A stretch of 36,154 nt of DNA, taken from Fibrella forsythiae (GTDB lineage Bacteria > Bacteroidota > Bacteroidia > Cytophagales > Spirosomataceae). The notes below the pieces were generated by a model, which was given only the letters and a program-made list of their open reading frames with translations, did no database searches and was not told the DNA's origin. Within the stretch, counting starts at the first letter, position 1. The number at the start of each line of letters is the position of its first letter. The stretch is from positions 1 to 36,154 of the forward strand of contig NZ_JAFMYW010000020.1 of NCBI RefSeq assembly GCF_017353175.1, given 5' to 3'. Of the stretch, positions 25,712-33,345 are shown one piece after another. Made by a program: the position numbers and the translations under genes.

Positions 25712-27700
25712 ATGAACAGCGTATTGATTGATATAGATGAAAATAAGCAGGCCTTTCTGTTAATAGATGTAGATAATCTCATCTTAAAGAATTATCGAGC
25801 GAAAAGTTATTTCAAAAGTTTTTTGAACGCTGAAATCAATACAAAAGGCGATTTCTCGATTCCTTTTCAGGAGTTGGAAAAAGAGATAATTCTTAACAAG
25901 ATACAAGATGCATTACAAAAGTATTCTATTAAATATACAGATTCAGAAAACATAGTCAGTATACTATCAATTTTCTATGAGTCCAAAAATAGTTTTAACA
26001 TCTTTAGTGAGAAGGCAAAAGGTATTTGGAATAATATTGTAGACTTGCATGATTTCGATTTATTTAAAAAATCTGTAGAATTAAGACTTTTAAACAGACG
26101 TCTGTATGACAAACAATTGTTAGCTGCATTCCATCTAGCTTTCTCTCAAAATGCTTGTAACTTTTCCGTTCCAGGAGCAGGAAAGACATCCGTTGTATAC
26201 GGCGCTTATTCTCATTTAAATAGTTTACCAGAAGACAATAATAAATTTGTAAATAAACTTTTGATTATTGGTCCCCTTAGCTCTTTTGGCCCTTGGGAAA
26301 ATGAATATGAAGAATGCTTTGGTAGGAAATGTAATTCTATAAGATTATCTGGGGGTATAGATAAGGCAGAACGCGAAAGACATTTATTGTCGAGTGCCCC
26401 TATTTCCGAAACGCCAGAATTAACTTTGATGTCATATCAAAGTGTGCCGTCTAACTTAGATAATTTAAAGTATTTCCTTCAAAGAAAGGGAAATAGAGTC
26501 ATGGTTGTTTTAGATGAGGCACATAAAATAAAGAATACTGAAGGTGGTCTATGGGCTCAATCTATATTGAGCCTATCAAAATATTGCAAAGCTAGGGTTG
26601 TGTTAACTGGTACACCAGCACCTAATGGGTATGAGGATATGTTCAATATTTTTGATTTCATTTGGCCAAATAAAAATATTATCAACTTTAATACAGCCCA
26701 GTTGAAAGAAATGTCTTCAAACCCTTTTGATATAAGGGTAGATAAATTAATTGATGACATAGCGCCGTATTTCATAAGAATTAGAAAAAGAGATCTTAAC
26801 TTACCACCTGCTGTAAACAAAACTCCACTTTTAGTTGAGATGGGTCATGTGCAGAGGGAGATTTATGAATTTATTGAGGGTAAATATTTAAGCTATTTTT
26901 CTGACAGCGAAATTGCTACAGCACTTACATCTGAGCTAACCAAAGCTAGATTAATCAGATTGATGCAAGCTGCTACTAACCCTAATCTATTAAAACAACC
27001 TTTGGACAATTATTTCTTAGAACAAGGGTTGACAAATGATTTATACATAGATGATTCAGAAGTCATTAAAAAGATATTGAATTACCGTAACTTAGAACCT
27101 ATTCCAAAAAAGTTTGAAAAGGTAAAAGACTTGGTTCATTCATTAATCACGAAAAATGAAAAAGTCATTATCTGGGGAACATTCATTCAAAATATTAAAG
27201 GTCTACAAGAATACCTTTTTCAGAACGGTATAAATTCTAAATTGCTAATCGGAGAAACGCCTGTTGAAAATAACGGTAACAATATCGCTGAGACGAGAGA
27301 GAGTATCATTAGAGATTTCCATAAAGAAGATTCAGATTTCAATGTAATTATAGCAAATCCCTTTGCTGTTTCTGAGTCTATATCTCTACATAAAGCATGT
27401 CATAATGCTATATATTTTGAACGAACATTCAATGCCGCTAATTACATTCAATCTAAAGATCGTATTCATAGGGTCGGACTTCTGCCTGAGGTGATTACTT
27501 CATATTACTACATTTTGTCAAAAGATACTATTGATGAGGTAATTGATCAGCGTTTAAGGGTAAAAGAAGAACGTATGAATGAACTTTTGGAGAGTCAAGA
27601 AATACCTCTTATAGTTCAAAACTCAGATTTTGATTTTGATTTTGATAATGACCTAAAAGCAATGATCAGGAGTTATGTTAGAAGAACTTCTAAAATATAA
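25712..27700 (+). CDS. SNF2-family DEAD/H helicase-translocase
   Basis: 662 residues. A unique N-terminal region (1-130) precedes a superfamily 2 core: Q-like RLYDKQLLAAFHL, Walker A VPGAGKT (K158), motif Ia LLIIGPLSSFGPWENE, Walker B LDEAH (D268-H271), motif III LTGTPAPNG and an SNF2 C-terminal lobe. Motif VI QSKDRIHRVG (R584, R587) is typical of SNF2 translocases. ATP-driven duplex translocation without strand separation is the family activity. The C-terminus has an acidic DFDFDFDND tail. SNF2 proteins drive several phage-restriction systems, including class 1 DISARM (DrmD). The gap from the ParB-like gene is 1 bp, and its last 26 bp overlap the DUF3883 gene. Confidence 0.92.
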   Translation: MNSVLIDIDENKQAFLLIDVDNLILKNYRAKSYFKSFLNAEINTKGDFSIPFQELEKEIILNKIQDALQKYSIKYTDSENIVSILSIFYESKNSFNIFSEKAKGIWNNIVDLHDFDLFKKSVELRLLNRRLYDKQLLAAFHLAFSQNACNFSVPGAGKTSVVYGAYSHLNSLPEDNNKFVNKLLIIGPLSSFGPWENEYEECFGRKCNSIRLSGGIDKAERERHLLSSAPISETPELTLMSYQSVPSNLDNLKYFLQRKGNRVMVVLDEAHKIKNTEGGLWAQSILSLSKYCKARVVLTGTPAPNGYEDMFNIFDFIWPNKNIINFNTAQLKEMSSNPFDIRVDKLIDDIAPYFIRIRKRDLNLPPAVNKTPLLVEMGHVQREIYEFIEGKYLSYFSDSEIATALTSELTKARLIRLMQAATNPNLLKQPLDNYFLEQGLTNDLYIDDSEVIKKILNYRNLEPIPKKFEKVKDLVHSLITKNEKVIIWGTFIQNIKGLQEYLFQNGINSKLLIGETPVENNGNNIAETRESIIRDFHKEDSDFNVIIANPFAVSESISLHKACHNAIYFERTFNAANYIQSKDRIHRVGLLPEVITSYYYILSKDTIDEVIDQRLRVKEERMNELLESQEIPLIVQNSDFDFDFDNDLKAMIRSYVRRTSKI

Positions 27701-28670
27701 CCGCTTAGGCTCTAGAAGCGATATTGAATTTATCTTATATGAGTTAAAATCAAGGTCTGCTGGTCTGAAGATAGACGATCTGAAGTTACATTGTATATCA
27801 AATAACTACTCTATCTCAAGGTCTTTCGATGGCATAATATCTTTACTGTCATTCGTTGGGTATGTTTCATTAGATAGGAATAATATAACCCTTGACGCGA
27901 GTCTTGAGGCTCATTATATATTCAAAGCTGAATCACACGAGATAGACGTTTTTTCGTTTAACATTCGCATTTTAAATTCGCTTATTAAGGAAGGTGTAAC
28001 TAATTATATTTTCCCTCCAAATGCAATAAAGTTCGATACTGATTCTAAAGTATATTTTATAAAAGATAGTCTTGTATCAACTAAATTCACAATTATTAGA
28101 AATTTATTTTTAGAGTTAGAATTTTACAATAGAGATATTAGCATAAATCAAAATCGTTTTTTAATAAATGGTTTATATACAAATTTCTTCAAAAAGAATA
28201 TAATTGATAAAATTTCTTCAGAACACCTAGCGAAAAGGAAATTAACTTCAGAGGAATTACAAAAATCTTTGCTCAGTAGGGCTAAAAACGGTATTGATGC
28301 AGAGGTATTCGTTTTGAACTATGAAAAGCGTAGATTAAAGGTTCATCATTCCTTAGATTTAGTTAAGCGTATCTCTGAAGATTATGTTAATGCTGGTTAT
28401 GATATAGAATCATTTGACAGTAAAGAATCCGTTTATATTGATAGATTTATTGAAGTGAAATCATTTTCTCAACAACCAGAATTTTATTGGTCAAGAAATG
28501 AAATAGAGATAGCTGAGATGCTGGGTGTTCAGTATTTTATTTATCTCATTGATTCTAACAGAATATCGGAATTAAACTACAATCCTACAATTATTAATAA
28601 CCCTTTTAAGTCTATTTATCTTAATGAAGGTGTACATAGAACGTGTGAATCCATTAGAGTATCATTATAA
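27675..28670 (+). CDS. DUF3883 / PD-(D/E)XK-like putative nuclease
   Basis: 331 residues. The C-terminal part (about 205-315) matches the DUF3883 pattern: an AEVFVLNYEKRRL helix, GYDIESF (D243) and RFIEVKSF (E260, K262), then EIEIAEMLGVQYFIYLI. D-x16-E-x-K on successive beta strands is the PD-(D/E)XK nuclease arrangement, so nuclease activity is likely but unproven. DUF3883 itself lacks a settled function. The N-terminal 200 residues are winged-helix-like in pattern and not recognised. It is the last gene of the operon and overlaps the helicase gene by 26 bp, so the two are probably made together as a helicase-nuclease pair. Confidence 0.85.
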   Translation: MLEELLKYNRLGSRSDIEFILYELKSRSAGLKIDDLKLHCISNNYSISRSFDGIISLLSFVGYVSLDRNNITLDASLEAHYIFKAESHEIDVFSFNIRILNSLIKEGVTNYIFPPNAIKFDTDSKVYFIKDSLVSTKFTIIRNLFLELEFYNRDISINQNRFLINGLYTNFFKKNIIDKISSEHLAKRKLTSEELQKSLLSRAKNGIDAEVFVLNYEKRRLKVHHSLDLVKRISEDYVNAGYDIESFDSKESVYIDRFIEVKSFSQQPEFYWSRNEIEIAEMLGVQYFIYLIDSNRISELNYNPTIINNPFKSIYLNEGVHRTCESIRVSL

Positions 28671-28696
28671 AAATTCCATATATTTAAGATTGATAG

Positions 28697-29347
28697 TTAT
28701 GAAATCAATTGCTTAAAGTATCTTTCTAAGTCGTTTTTTATTACTTCAAACGAATTTATTATATAAGCTATATCGGTGTTATTACTTAACGCTGCATGTA
28801 GTTTTGCTATTGCCTGCTCTTCAACCTCTGGTTCATTATAATAAGACTGAAAATCGCCTCCTATAGAATCCTCAAATAACTCAATGTCTTTATATTCGCT
28901 ATGAATTGCACTTTTAAGTGGTACAAGTAAATTTAAGTTTTTTCTTACTTTATCACTTAGTTCATTTTTCTCTAATAGAAGAATCCTATTTTTGTTGTAA
29001 TAAATCTGTACCTCATTAAATGCATTCAGCCAATTTACTAAAGCTGTCCTATATCTTCTATGCCCCCAACCTGTTATATCAGCATCAAATAAGTTAGTAT
29101 TGGCATAGTTTAAACTTACCAAAAGTGAATATAGAGTTTTGACAGCCTCTATTCTATCCTTATAATAACTTGATAATTTGAGCTCTTTCGCTTTTACCCT
29201 TGAATTCAAATAGTAAGTTATTAGAACTATGACTACAGCACCAAAGCCAGTTGTAGTTAACCATTTGTAAATCGCATCTACCATTTTACCTGTATCATTT
29301 AATATCTTTTTAAAATACAGTATGATTCGTTGTAAGAAGTCAATCAA
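28697..29347 (-). CDS. Single-pass membrane protein, third gene of NTase operon
   Basis: 216 residues, family not recognised. An amphipathic N-terminus (1-28) precedes one transmembrane helix (about 32-49, GFGAVVIVLITYYLNS), then a Lys-rich start and a long helical cytoplasmic region (50-216). There is no signal peptide. It lies 31 bp downstream of the 303-residue gene and ends 26 bp from the convergent DUF3883 gene. Membrane proteins at the end of small two- or three-gene operons in defence islands are often effectors that damage the membrane, but nothing in the sequence proves that here. Confidence 0.75.
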   Translation of the reverse strand: MIDFLQRIILYFKKILNDTGKMVDAIYKWLTTTGFGAVVIVLITYYLNSRVKAKELKLSSYYKDRIEAVKTLYSLLVSLNYANTNLFDADITGWGHRRYRTALVNWLNAFNEVQIYYNKNRILLLEKNELSDKVRKNLNLLVPLKSAIHSEYKDIELFEDSIGGDFQSYYNEPEVEEQAIAKLHAALSNNTDIAYIINSFEVIKNDLERYFKQLIS

Positions 29348-29378
29348 ATGGTAAGAGATTTTTAGAGAAAATGTATGT

Positions 29379-30290
29379 TTATTTTTGTTTTATACCAAGT
29401 AATTCATATTCTGTTCTTTCACCACCTGTTTGATAAACTACTTCGTAAGTTTTCAAATGGAATTCGCAATGCGAATCAATAAAGGATTTGTACTCCGTCA
29501 AGTCACTATTATTTATCTCTTTACTGATCGATCCTGATATCCTTTTTCCATTATCAATACGTAAAAATTCAAATTTTCTAGATTCAAGTAAGATGCCTCT
29601 AAAGATTCCATCTAACTTAATTACACTCTCTTTATCTATTGTGGCTGATACTCGTTGATACGCATCAACAATTTTTTCTTTTGATATCTCGAAAGAAAAG
29701 TCTCCACTATTCATTTTCAGTATAGAGTTCTCTTCTGCTATTTCCTTAAGAAACCTTTTCAAATTTACTAATTCAATTTTAGTCACAGTTTCACGATTCA
29801 ATTTAAAATTATCATCACTCGTGGCATTAGATATCAAAGTGATTACATTTTTAATTGCATCTGAAATATCTATACCGTCAACTGCCTCACTTGGCTCTAA
29901 TTGACTTAATTCTATACCGAATGAACCTCTAGGTAACGCAGTTATAAATAATTCTGAACTTTTTAATCTTAACGCTCTTTCTCCTTTTCTTGCTCTCTTT
30001 CCTTTAATTTTAGATAGACTTGACTTAACGAGTTCTTGGAAAGGAGGTATAGCTTTGCTAACGAAGATTGATTTGATACCTTCTGACCCTGAAACTGCAT
30101 CACCACTGAAAAGGAGTTGTACTTTTGGCTCGGAGTTTTCTTCTGGTAGGGAGTTTAGTTCTTCTTGAATCTCACTCAATTTTGCATTTAACCCTATTGA
30201 CATCAGTGGGTGGCCATTGACTTTCTCTAATAATGCCTTAGTAGCGACTATTTGAGTTTTCAAGTTCTGTTTTTTGTTGTAAAGACTCAT
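29379..30290 (-). CDS. Unknown helical/beta protein, partner of the NTase-like gene
   Basis: 303 residues, not recognised with certainty. The N-terminal 50 residues look like a coiled coil. The middle (about 65-150) carries a basic patch, KIKGKRARKGERALRLKSSE, and an LPRGSFGIEL beta stretch. The C-terminal 100 residues are beta-rich, ending GGERTEYELLGIKQK. There is no membrane segment or known catalytic motif. Its ATG follows the stop of the nucleotidyltransferase-like gene by one base (TGATATG), so the two are translationally coupled and probably act as a complex or toxin-antitoxin pair. The composition is AT-rich like the rest of the island. Confidence 0.75.
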   Translation of the reverse strand: MSLYNKKQNLKTQIVATKALLEKVNGHPLMSIGLNAKLSEIQEELNSLPEENSEPKVQLLFSGDAVSGSEGIKSIFVSKAIPPFQELVKSSLSKIKGKRARKGERALRLKSSELFITALPRGSFGIELSQLEPSEAVDGIDISDAIKNVITLISNATSDDNFKLNRETVTKIELVNLKRFLKEIAEENSILKMNSGDFSFEISKEKIVDAYQRVSATIDKESVIKLDGIFRGILLESRKFEFLRIDNGKRISGSISKEINNSDLTEYKSFIDSHCEFHLKTYEVVYQTGGERTEYELLGIKQK

Positions 30291-30291
30291 A

Positions 30292-30843
30292 TCAAATAGA
30301 GTTCAAATAATCCAATGCATCCTTGTCTTCTTTTGGGGTATTCAATTCCAATCGAATCATACCTTTCCATACCCCCTGTCTATTATGATTAAATAGTTGA
30401 AGCCAGTATGCCGTTAAAGCTACTGTCACATTCGGGTCGTAACAATAATCTACTGGGTAGTGATCTAAATAAAAATTTTTCTTCGATAAAACTGGATTAC
30501 CAAACTCAGGAAAGGCTGTCATGATAATTGCTTGTCCGGTATTATCAATTCCACCAAAAAAAGTGACGAGATCTAGATCATTAGGGTCCCTCTTCTCGGA
30601 AACCTCAATATTTTCTAAAAAGCTTCCATCCAACCATTGAAACCCATCAATCACACCTAATTTATTTAAATTTTGCCTAAATTCAATAAACTTTTTCAAG
30701 ATATCCACCCTTTTGGGAGATGTAGAAAATTTTTGACAAAACTCTAATGTTGTACAAGGGTATGGTGATAAATCCGAGCTTTGGCGTGGGTCGCCCAAGT
30801 GGGGTGGCAATACGTCATTGTGGTCAAAGTCTGGTATTGGCAT
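30292..30843 (-). CDS. Nucleotidyltransferase-like protein (DUF6932 type)
   Basis: 183 residues. The sequence WLDGSFLENIEVSEKRD (G73-S74) followed by NDLDLVTFF (D89, D91) and VDYCYD (D132) matches the G-S-x(n)-D-x-D ... D pattern of polymerase-beta-fold nucleotidyltransferases. The overall pattern (MPIPDF start, VLPPHLGDP, DGSFLE) agrees with DUF6932. Such enzymes transfer a nucleotide to a protein or RNA, and MNT-type and AbiEii-type members occur in toxin-antitoxin and abortive-infection modules. It is the first gene of a three-gene minus-strand operon, separated by one base from the next gene. The family assignment is from memory of motifs. Confidence 0.78.
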   Translation of the reverse strand: MPIPDFDHNDVLPPHLGDPRQSSDLSPYPCTTLEFCQKFSTSPKRVDILKKFIEFRQNLNKLGVIDGFQWLDGSFLENIEVSEKRDPNDLDLVTFFGGIDNTGQAIIMTAFPEFGNPVLSKKNFYLDHYPVDYCYDPNVTVALTAYWLQLFNHNRQGVWKGMIRLELNTPKEDKDALDYLNSI

Positions 30844-31330
30844 TGAATCTATATTTATATAAACGAGAATTACCCCTCTTATGGCTTCGTGACTGGTAAA
30901 TAATTCTGGTAAGTAAAATAGAGTGGTCTAGTTACTCATCATTATTTCAACTCCTGCTTTTAATTCTACTTTGAGTTCGAGGCATTGTTTTCCCGATGTT
31001 TACATCTGGTGTGATATCATCGTTCATGCCTCCCTGCCACACTTTTCTAAAAGGTTAAAACTGCAAGCCTATATGCTTCTGTTGTCCATACAGTTTTGTG
31101 ATAGCATTAGGTCGAAACGCTCTTTATCCCATTGGATGTACGATCTTCGCTTAGGCATTGACGCTCGATTTAGTGATATGCATAAGGTCACTAGGGTGTA
31201 ACAGTTCAATAATTAGTATGCTGTTGTTAAGAGTCTGCTGATTAGAGGTGGTCTCTCTTCGCGTAGACAAGTATCCAAATATCTATTCTTCTTACAAACT
31301 AACTTGACTGAGCGGTATTATACTCAAACG
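30844..31330. other. Intergenic stretch at right edge of the AT-rich island
   Basis: About 490 bp. One 76-codon plus-strand frame (30971-31201, TTG start) has no family match I can recognise and no neighbour logic. I see no strong repeat. The base composition rises from island level to flank level here, so the island border probably lies in this stretch. Confidence 0.4.
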
Positions 31331-31364
31331 TAAAGAACCGGCCCATCGTCAGACAAGCCGGTTC
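31326..31364 (-). terminator. Hairpin terminator after the 78-residue gene
   Basis: GAACCGGC (31335-31342) and GCCGGTTC (31357-31364) form a perfect 8-bp stem around a 14-nt loop. On the minus strand it follows the 78-codon gene by 26 bp and is followed by TTTACGTTTG, a modest U-tract. Confidence 0.6.
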
Positions 31365-31390
31365 GCTGTAAAAGTATCAGATCACTCTGT

Positions 31391-31627
31391 CTAAGCCAGT
31401 GCCTCTACAAGTAGCGGGTCAAGTTCCCCGATCACTTTGGCCAGTGCCTGACTCAACTTATGCTCATTAACCGTAGCTACATACCTGTACTTCGCTCTAA
31501 AAGTGGGATTATCCAGCGTGAGCACCACGTTTTGCAGGGTCTCTAACTGTTGCTGTAGGGTTTGAGCAGTAGGCTCAACAGAAGTTGCACCGCCCGTAGA
31601 TTGGGCGTAATTTTGTGCCGTGTTCAT
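31391..31627 (-). CDS. Small hypothetical protein (78 aa)
   Basis: 78 residues, not recognised. A Gln/Thr-rich N-terminus (1-25) is followed by a helical stretch, LQQQLETLQNVVLTLDNPTF, and a helical C-terminus. There is no signal or membrane segment. It lies 145 bp after the XRE gene on the same strand and ends at a good hairpin terminator, which supports it as a real gene. It probably belongs to the phage-like element to the right. Confidence 0.6.
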   Translation of the reverse strand: MNTAQNYAQSTGGATSVEPTAQTLQQQLETLQNVVLTLDNPTFRAKYRYVATVNEHKLSQALAKVIGELDPLLVEALA

Positions 31628-31772
31628 TTGAACTTATGGTTTAAGTGAGACTTTCTGCCCCTTCGCTCTGCTCCGCCAAGAATAGAAGCGTTGGGGCTTT
31701 TCTGTTGTCGTTTGACTCTGTAAAGATAATCAAAAGTAAAGCCATAGATTTACTTTTGAGGCAAAAAAATAG

Positions 31773-31994
31773 CTATTTACCTATCGATATTTGAAGGGAT
31801 TCGCCCAAGGCAATCGACAGTTTTTGCAGTGTCACTACTGTAAGATTTTGTTTACCAGTCTCATAACTATTGATAGCCGCCTTAGTCACTCCTAGACGTT
31901 CTCCTAGTTCTTCTTGTGTTAACCCTTTAGCCTTGCGCGCTTCGCGTATTAGGTTTGCTACTTGTTGCTTAATATCCTGCTGTGGCTCTAGCAT
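31773..31994 (-). CDS. XRE-family HTH regulator
   Basis: 73 residues, nearly all a single Cro/CI-type HTH (about 11-66): LIREARKAKGLTQEELGERL, then GVTKAAINSYETGKQNLTVV with the recognition helix around TKAAINSYE. It probably acts as a small dimeric repressor. Two ATTCNNGAAT dyads at 32060-32103 lie 66-109 bp upstream of its ATG and are candidate self-operators. It may also be an antitoxin-like regulator, but no toxin gene is beside it. Confidence 0.88.
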   Translation of the reverse strand: MLEPQQDIKQQVANLIREARKAKGLTQEELGERLGVTKAAINSYETGKQNLTVVTLQKLSIALGESLQISIGK

Positions 31995-32058
31995 TCCTTT
32001 ATATTGTGTTTATAATACATGCGGCGTTCGTATGAACAAGGAGTTATAATCCTGCTTC

Positions 32059-32104
32059 CATTCTGGAATAGACAGCGTTTCAAATGCTAGTCCATTCCAG
32101 AATG
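32059..32104. promoter_or_regulatory. Paired ATTCNNGAAT operator-like dyads
   Basis: CATTCTGGAAT (32059-32069) and ATTCCAGAATG (32094-32104) are exact reverse complements of each other, and each contains the dyad ATTC-NN-GAAT. The centres are 34 bp apart, about three helical turns. They lie between the repressor stop (32172) and the XRE start (31994), a good place for XRE operators. Confidence 0.55.
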
Positions 32105-32171
32105 TATAGTAGCCTATGATTCTCCTATAACTTTTTAGGTATTCAGTAATGAACAGACCTTAAGTTAAAGT

Positions 32172-32972
32172 TTAGCTCTGCTGATCCTGAGGAAGCTGTT
32201 TCTCAATGCGGTCAATCCGCTTCTCGATCCGATCAAATTTACCCCGCAAAGACTCAATCCGAGTGAATTGGGTAGTGTAGCAAGCCTCAACTTGATAAAG
32301 CTTCATCATCGCGTCAGCGGATACTGATTCATCAGGGTAGTCATCATTATCTGAGCGCAATATTAGGCTCGCATCTTCTAAAAAGTAGTAGCAACGCTTA
32401 ACAAAAAAGCGTAATCGATGATCTTCTTGGAAGACAACGATGTGTACCTCTCCATTTCGCAGATAGGTTAGTTCCTCTACCTCGCGACCTATAACATAGT
32501 CCCCCTGTTTAAGGGTTGGATGCATTGAATCGCCCCGTACCTGAATGCCGACCCGAACACCTGACCGAAAGAAAAAGCCTGGGAAGGCAAAGGTGGGCAA
32601 CTCCTTGTAATAATCTGCCTCATCTAAAATGTACGGCGAACCTGCCGCCGCCTTCGTGTCTAGAATTGGTACGATAATGCTATCGGAGGTATCAGCCATC
32701 ACCACTGACTCTCGTACTGGTTTAGCCAACGGTAAGGTTAAATCATCTGGTTTTGAGTCAGTGGTCAACAGCATGCTACCCCTACCTGTTAATAGCCAAT
32801 CGAGATTATATTCTGGAAACGTTGTGAATATCTTCTCTATATTCTTGGTGCTTAACCCACTGTCATTATCAATTATCTTTCTAAAAGAGCTATTGCCTGC
32901 CCCGAGTGTAGCCTCAAACTGGTTGATGGACAGGCCAGTGTGCTGTATTAGCAATAATAATCGCTCCTTCAT
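32172..32972 (-). CDS. S24-family phage-type repressor (CI/LexA-like)
   Basis: 266 residues from the ATG at 32972. The frame stays open upstream to 33083, but that stretch crosses the operator and overlaps the divergent gene. An N-terminal HTH (about 1-65) contains LSINQFEATLGAGNSSFRKI. The S24 autoprotease domain (about 97-235) has an A110-G111 cleavage site (KAAAGSPY), nucleophile S149 in VRGDSMHPTL and base K192 in FFVKRCYY. All three are intact, so RecA-stimulated self-cleavage, and thus SOS induction, is expected. The C-terminal tail (about 240-266) is a coiled coil, RIEKRIDRIEKQL. It diverges from a Cro-like gene over a perfect palindrome, the arrangement of a lysogeny switch. Confidence 0.92.
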   Translation of the reverse strand: MKERLLLLIQHTGLSINQFEATLGAGNSSFRKIIDNDSGLSTKNIEKIFTTFPEYNLDWLLTGRGSMLLTTDSKPDDLTLPLAKPVRESVVMADTSDSIIVPILDTKAAAGSPYILDEADYYKELPTFAFPGFFFRSGVRVGIQVRGDSMHPTLKQGDYVIGREVEELTYLRNGEVHIVVFQEDHRLRFFVKRCYYFLEDASLILRSDNDDYPDESVSADAMMKLYQVEACYTTQFTRIESLRGKFDRIEKRIDRIEKQLPQDQQS

Positions 32973-32980
32973 TGAGAAAA

Positions 32981-33010
32981 TATTCTTATGAAAATTTGCT
33001 ATTAAGAATA
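32981..33010. promoter_or_regulatory. Inverted repeat in the repressor/Cro-like intergenic region
   Basis: TATTCTTA (32981-32988) and TAAGAATA (33003-33010) are exact reverse complements 14 bp apart, directly upstream of the repressor ATG. It is a candidate second operator, for autoregulation of the repressor. The region is AT-rich, so chance is possible. Confidence 0.4.
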
Positions 33011-33025
33011 TAGTCGCAATCTTTG
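32995..33025 (+). promoter_or_regulatory. Bacteroidota-type promoter of the Cro-like gene
   Basis: TTTG (32995-32998), 19 bases, then AATCTTTG (33018-33025) matches the phylum consensus TTTG-N19-TAnnTTTG with one mismatch. The expected start is about 33031, giving a leader of about 23 nt. The -7 box lies inside the palindrome 33012-33030, so repressor binding would block it. Confidence 0.5.
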
Positions 33026-33030
33026 CGACT
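33012..33030. promoter_or_regulatory. Perfect operator palindrome of the phage-type switch
   Basis: AGTCGCAA-TCT-TTGCGACT has perfect 8-bp arms around a 3-bp centre, located between the divergent repressor (start 32972) and Cro-like gene (start 33054). The symmetry, size and overlap with the predicted rightward promoter make it the most likely repressor operator. Confidence 0.75.
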
Positions 33031-33053
33031 GTTATCGAATAATAACAAATCAA

Positions 33054-33239
33054 ATGGAAACGGCGAAGGAAATCAAACAGCACCTGCGCAATGGCGACTT
33101 CAATAAGGTGGCCAAACTAGCAGGAGTGACTCGGGAATATGCGATCATTTTGCTGGGTCGCCCCACCGCTAGACGCTACAAGGCGGTCTTGAAAGCAGCC
33201 AGAAAAGTGGCTAAGGCCAATCTTAAAATGGGTCTATGA
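33054..33239 (+). CDS. Small Cro-like HTH protein
   Basis: 61 residues. The predicted HTH spans about 14-40 (FNKVAKLAGVTREYAIILLG), followed by a highly basic tail, RRYKAVLKAARKVAKANLK. The position, divergent from an S24 repressor with a shared operator, is that of Cro in temperate phages. It should start rightward (early/lytic) expression or counter the repressor. The overlap with the open frame upstream of the repressor ATG is not meaningful. Confidence 0.75.
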   Translation: METAKEIKQHLRNGDFNKVAKLAGVTREYAIILLGRPTARRYKAVLKAARKVAKANLKMGL

Positions 33240-33287
33240 CCGAACTCATTTTTTAAGTAGCGCGCAAATAAGCTTACCCAATTTTTC

Positions 33288-33329
33288 ACAAAAAACCCCG
33301 ACCTGTTTCGTAGACAGAGCCGGGGCTAT
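33288..33329 (-). terminator. Hairpin with minus-strand T-run
   Basis: On the minus strand AGCCCCG and CGGGGTTTTTT flank an imperfect stem containing CTGT/ACAG. The T-run is on the minus strand, yet no minus-strand gene enters from the right. It follows the Cro-like stop by about 50 bp and may still limit read-through or be a bidirectional structure. Confidence 0.45.
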
Positions 33330-33345
33330 AAACTGATTCAATACC

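Noticed and set aside
22175-28670. Calling the five-gene operon DISARM
   Set aside because: No DrmA, DUF1998 (DrmB) or phospholipase D (DrmC) gene is present. Only the SNF2 and C5-methyltransferase parts overlap with DISARM classes.
30971-31201. 76-codon plus-strand frame with TTG start
   Set aside because: No family, no coupled neighbour and no promoter. Kept only as part of the non-coding description.
32973-33083. N-terminal extension of the S24 repressor
   Set aside because: The extra 37 residues cross the operator and overlap the Cro-like gene. The HTH begins naturally at the ATG at 32972.
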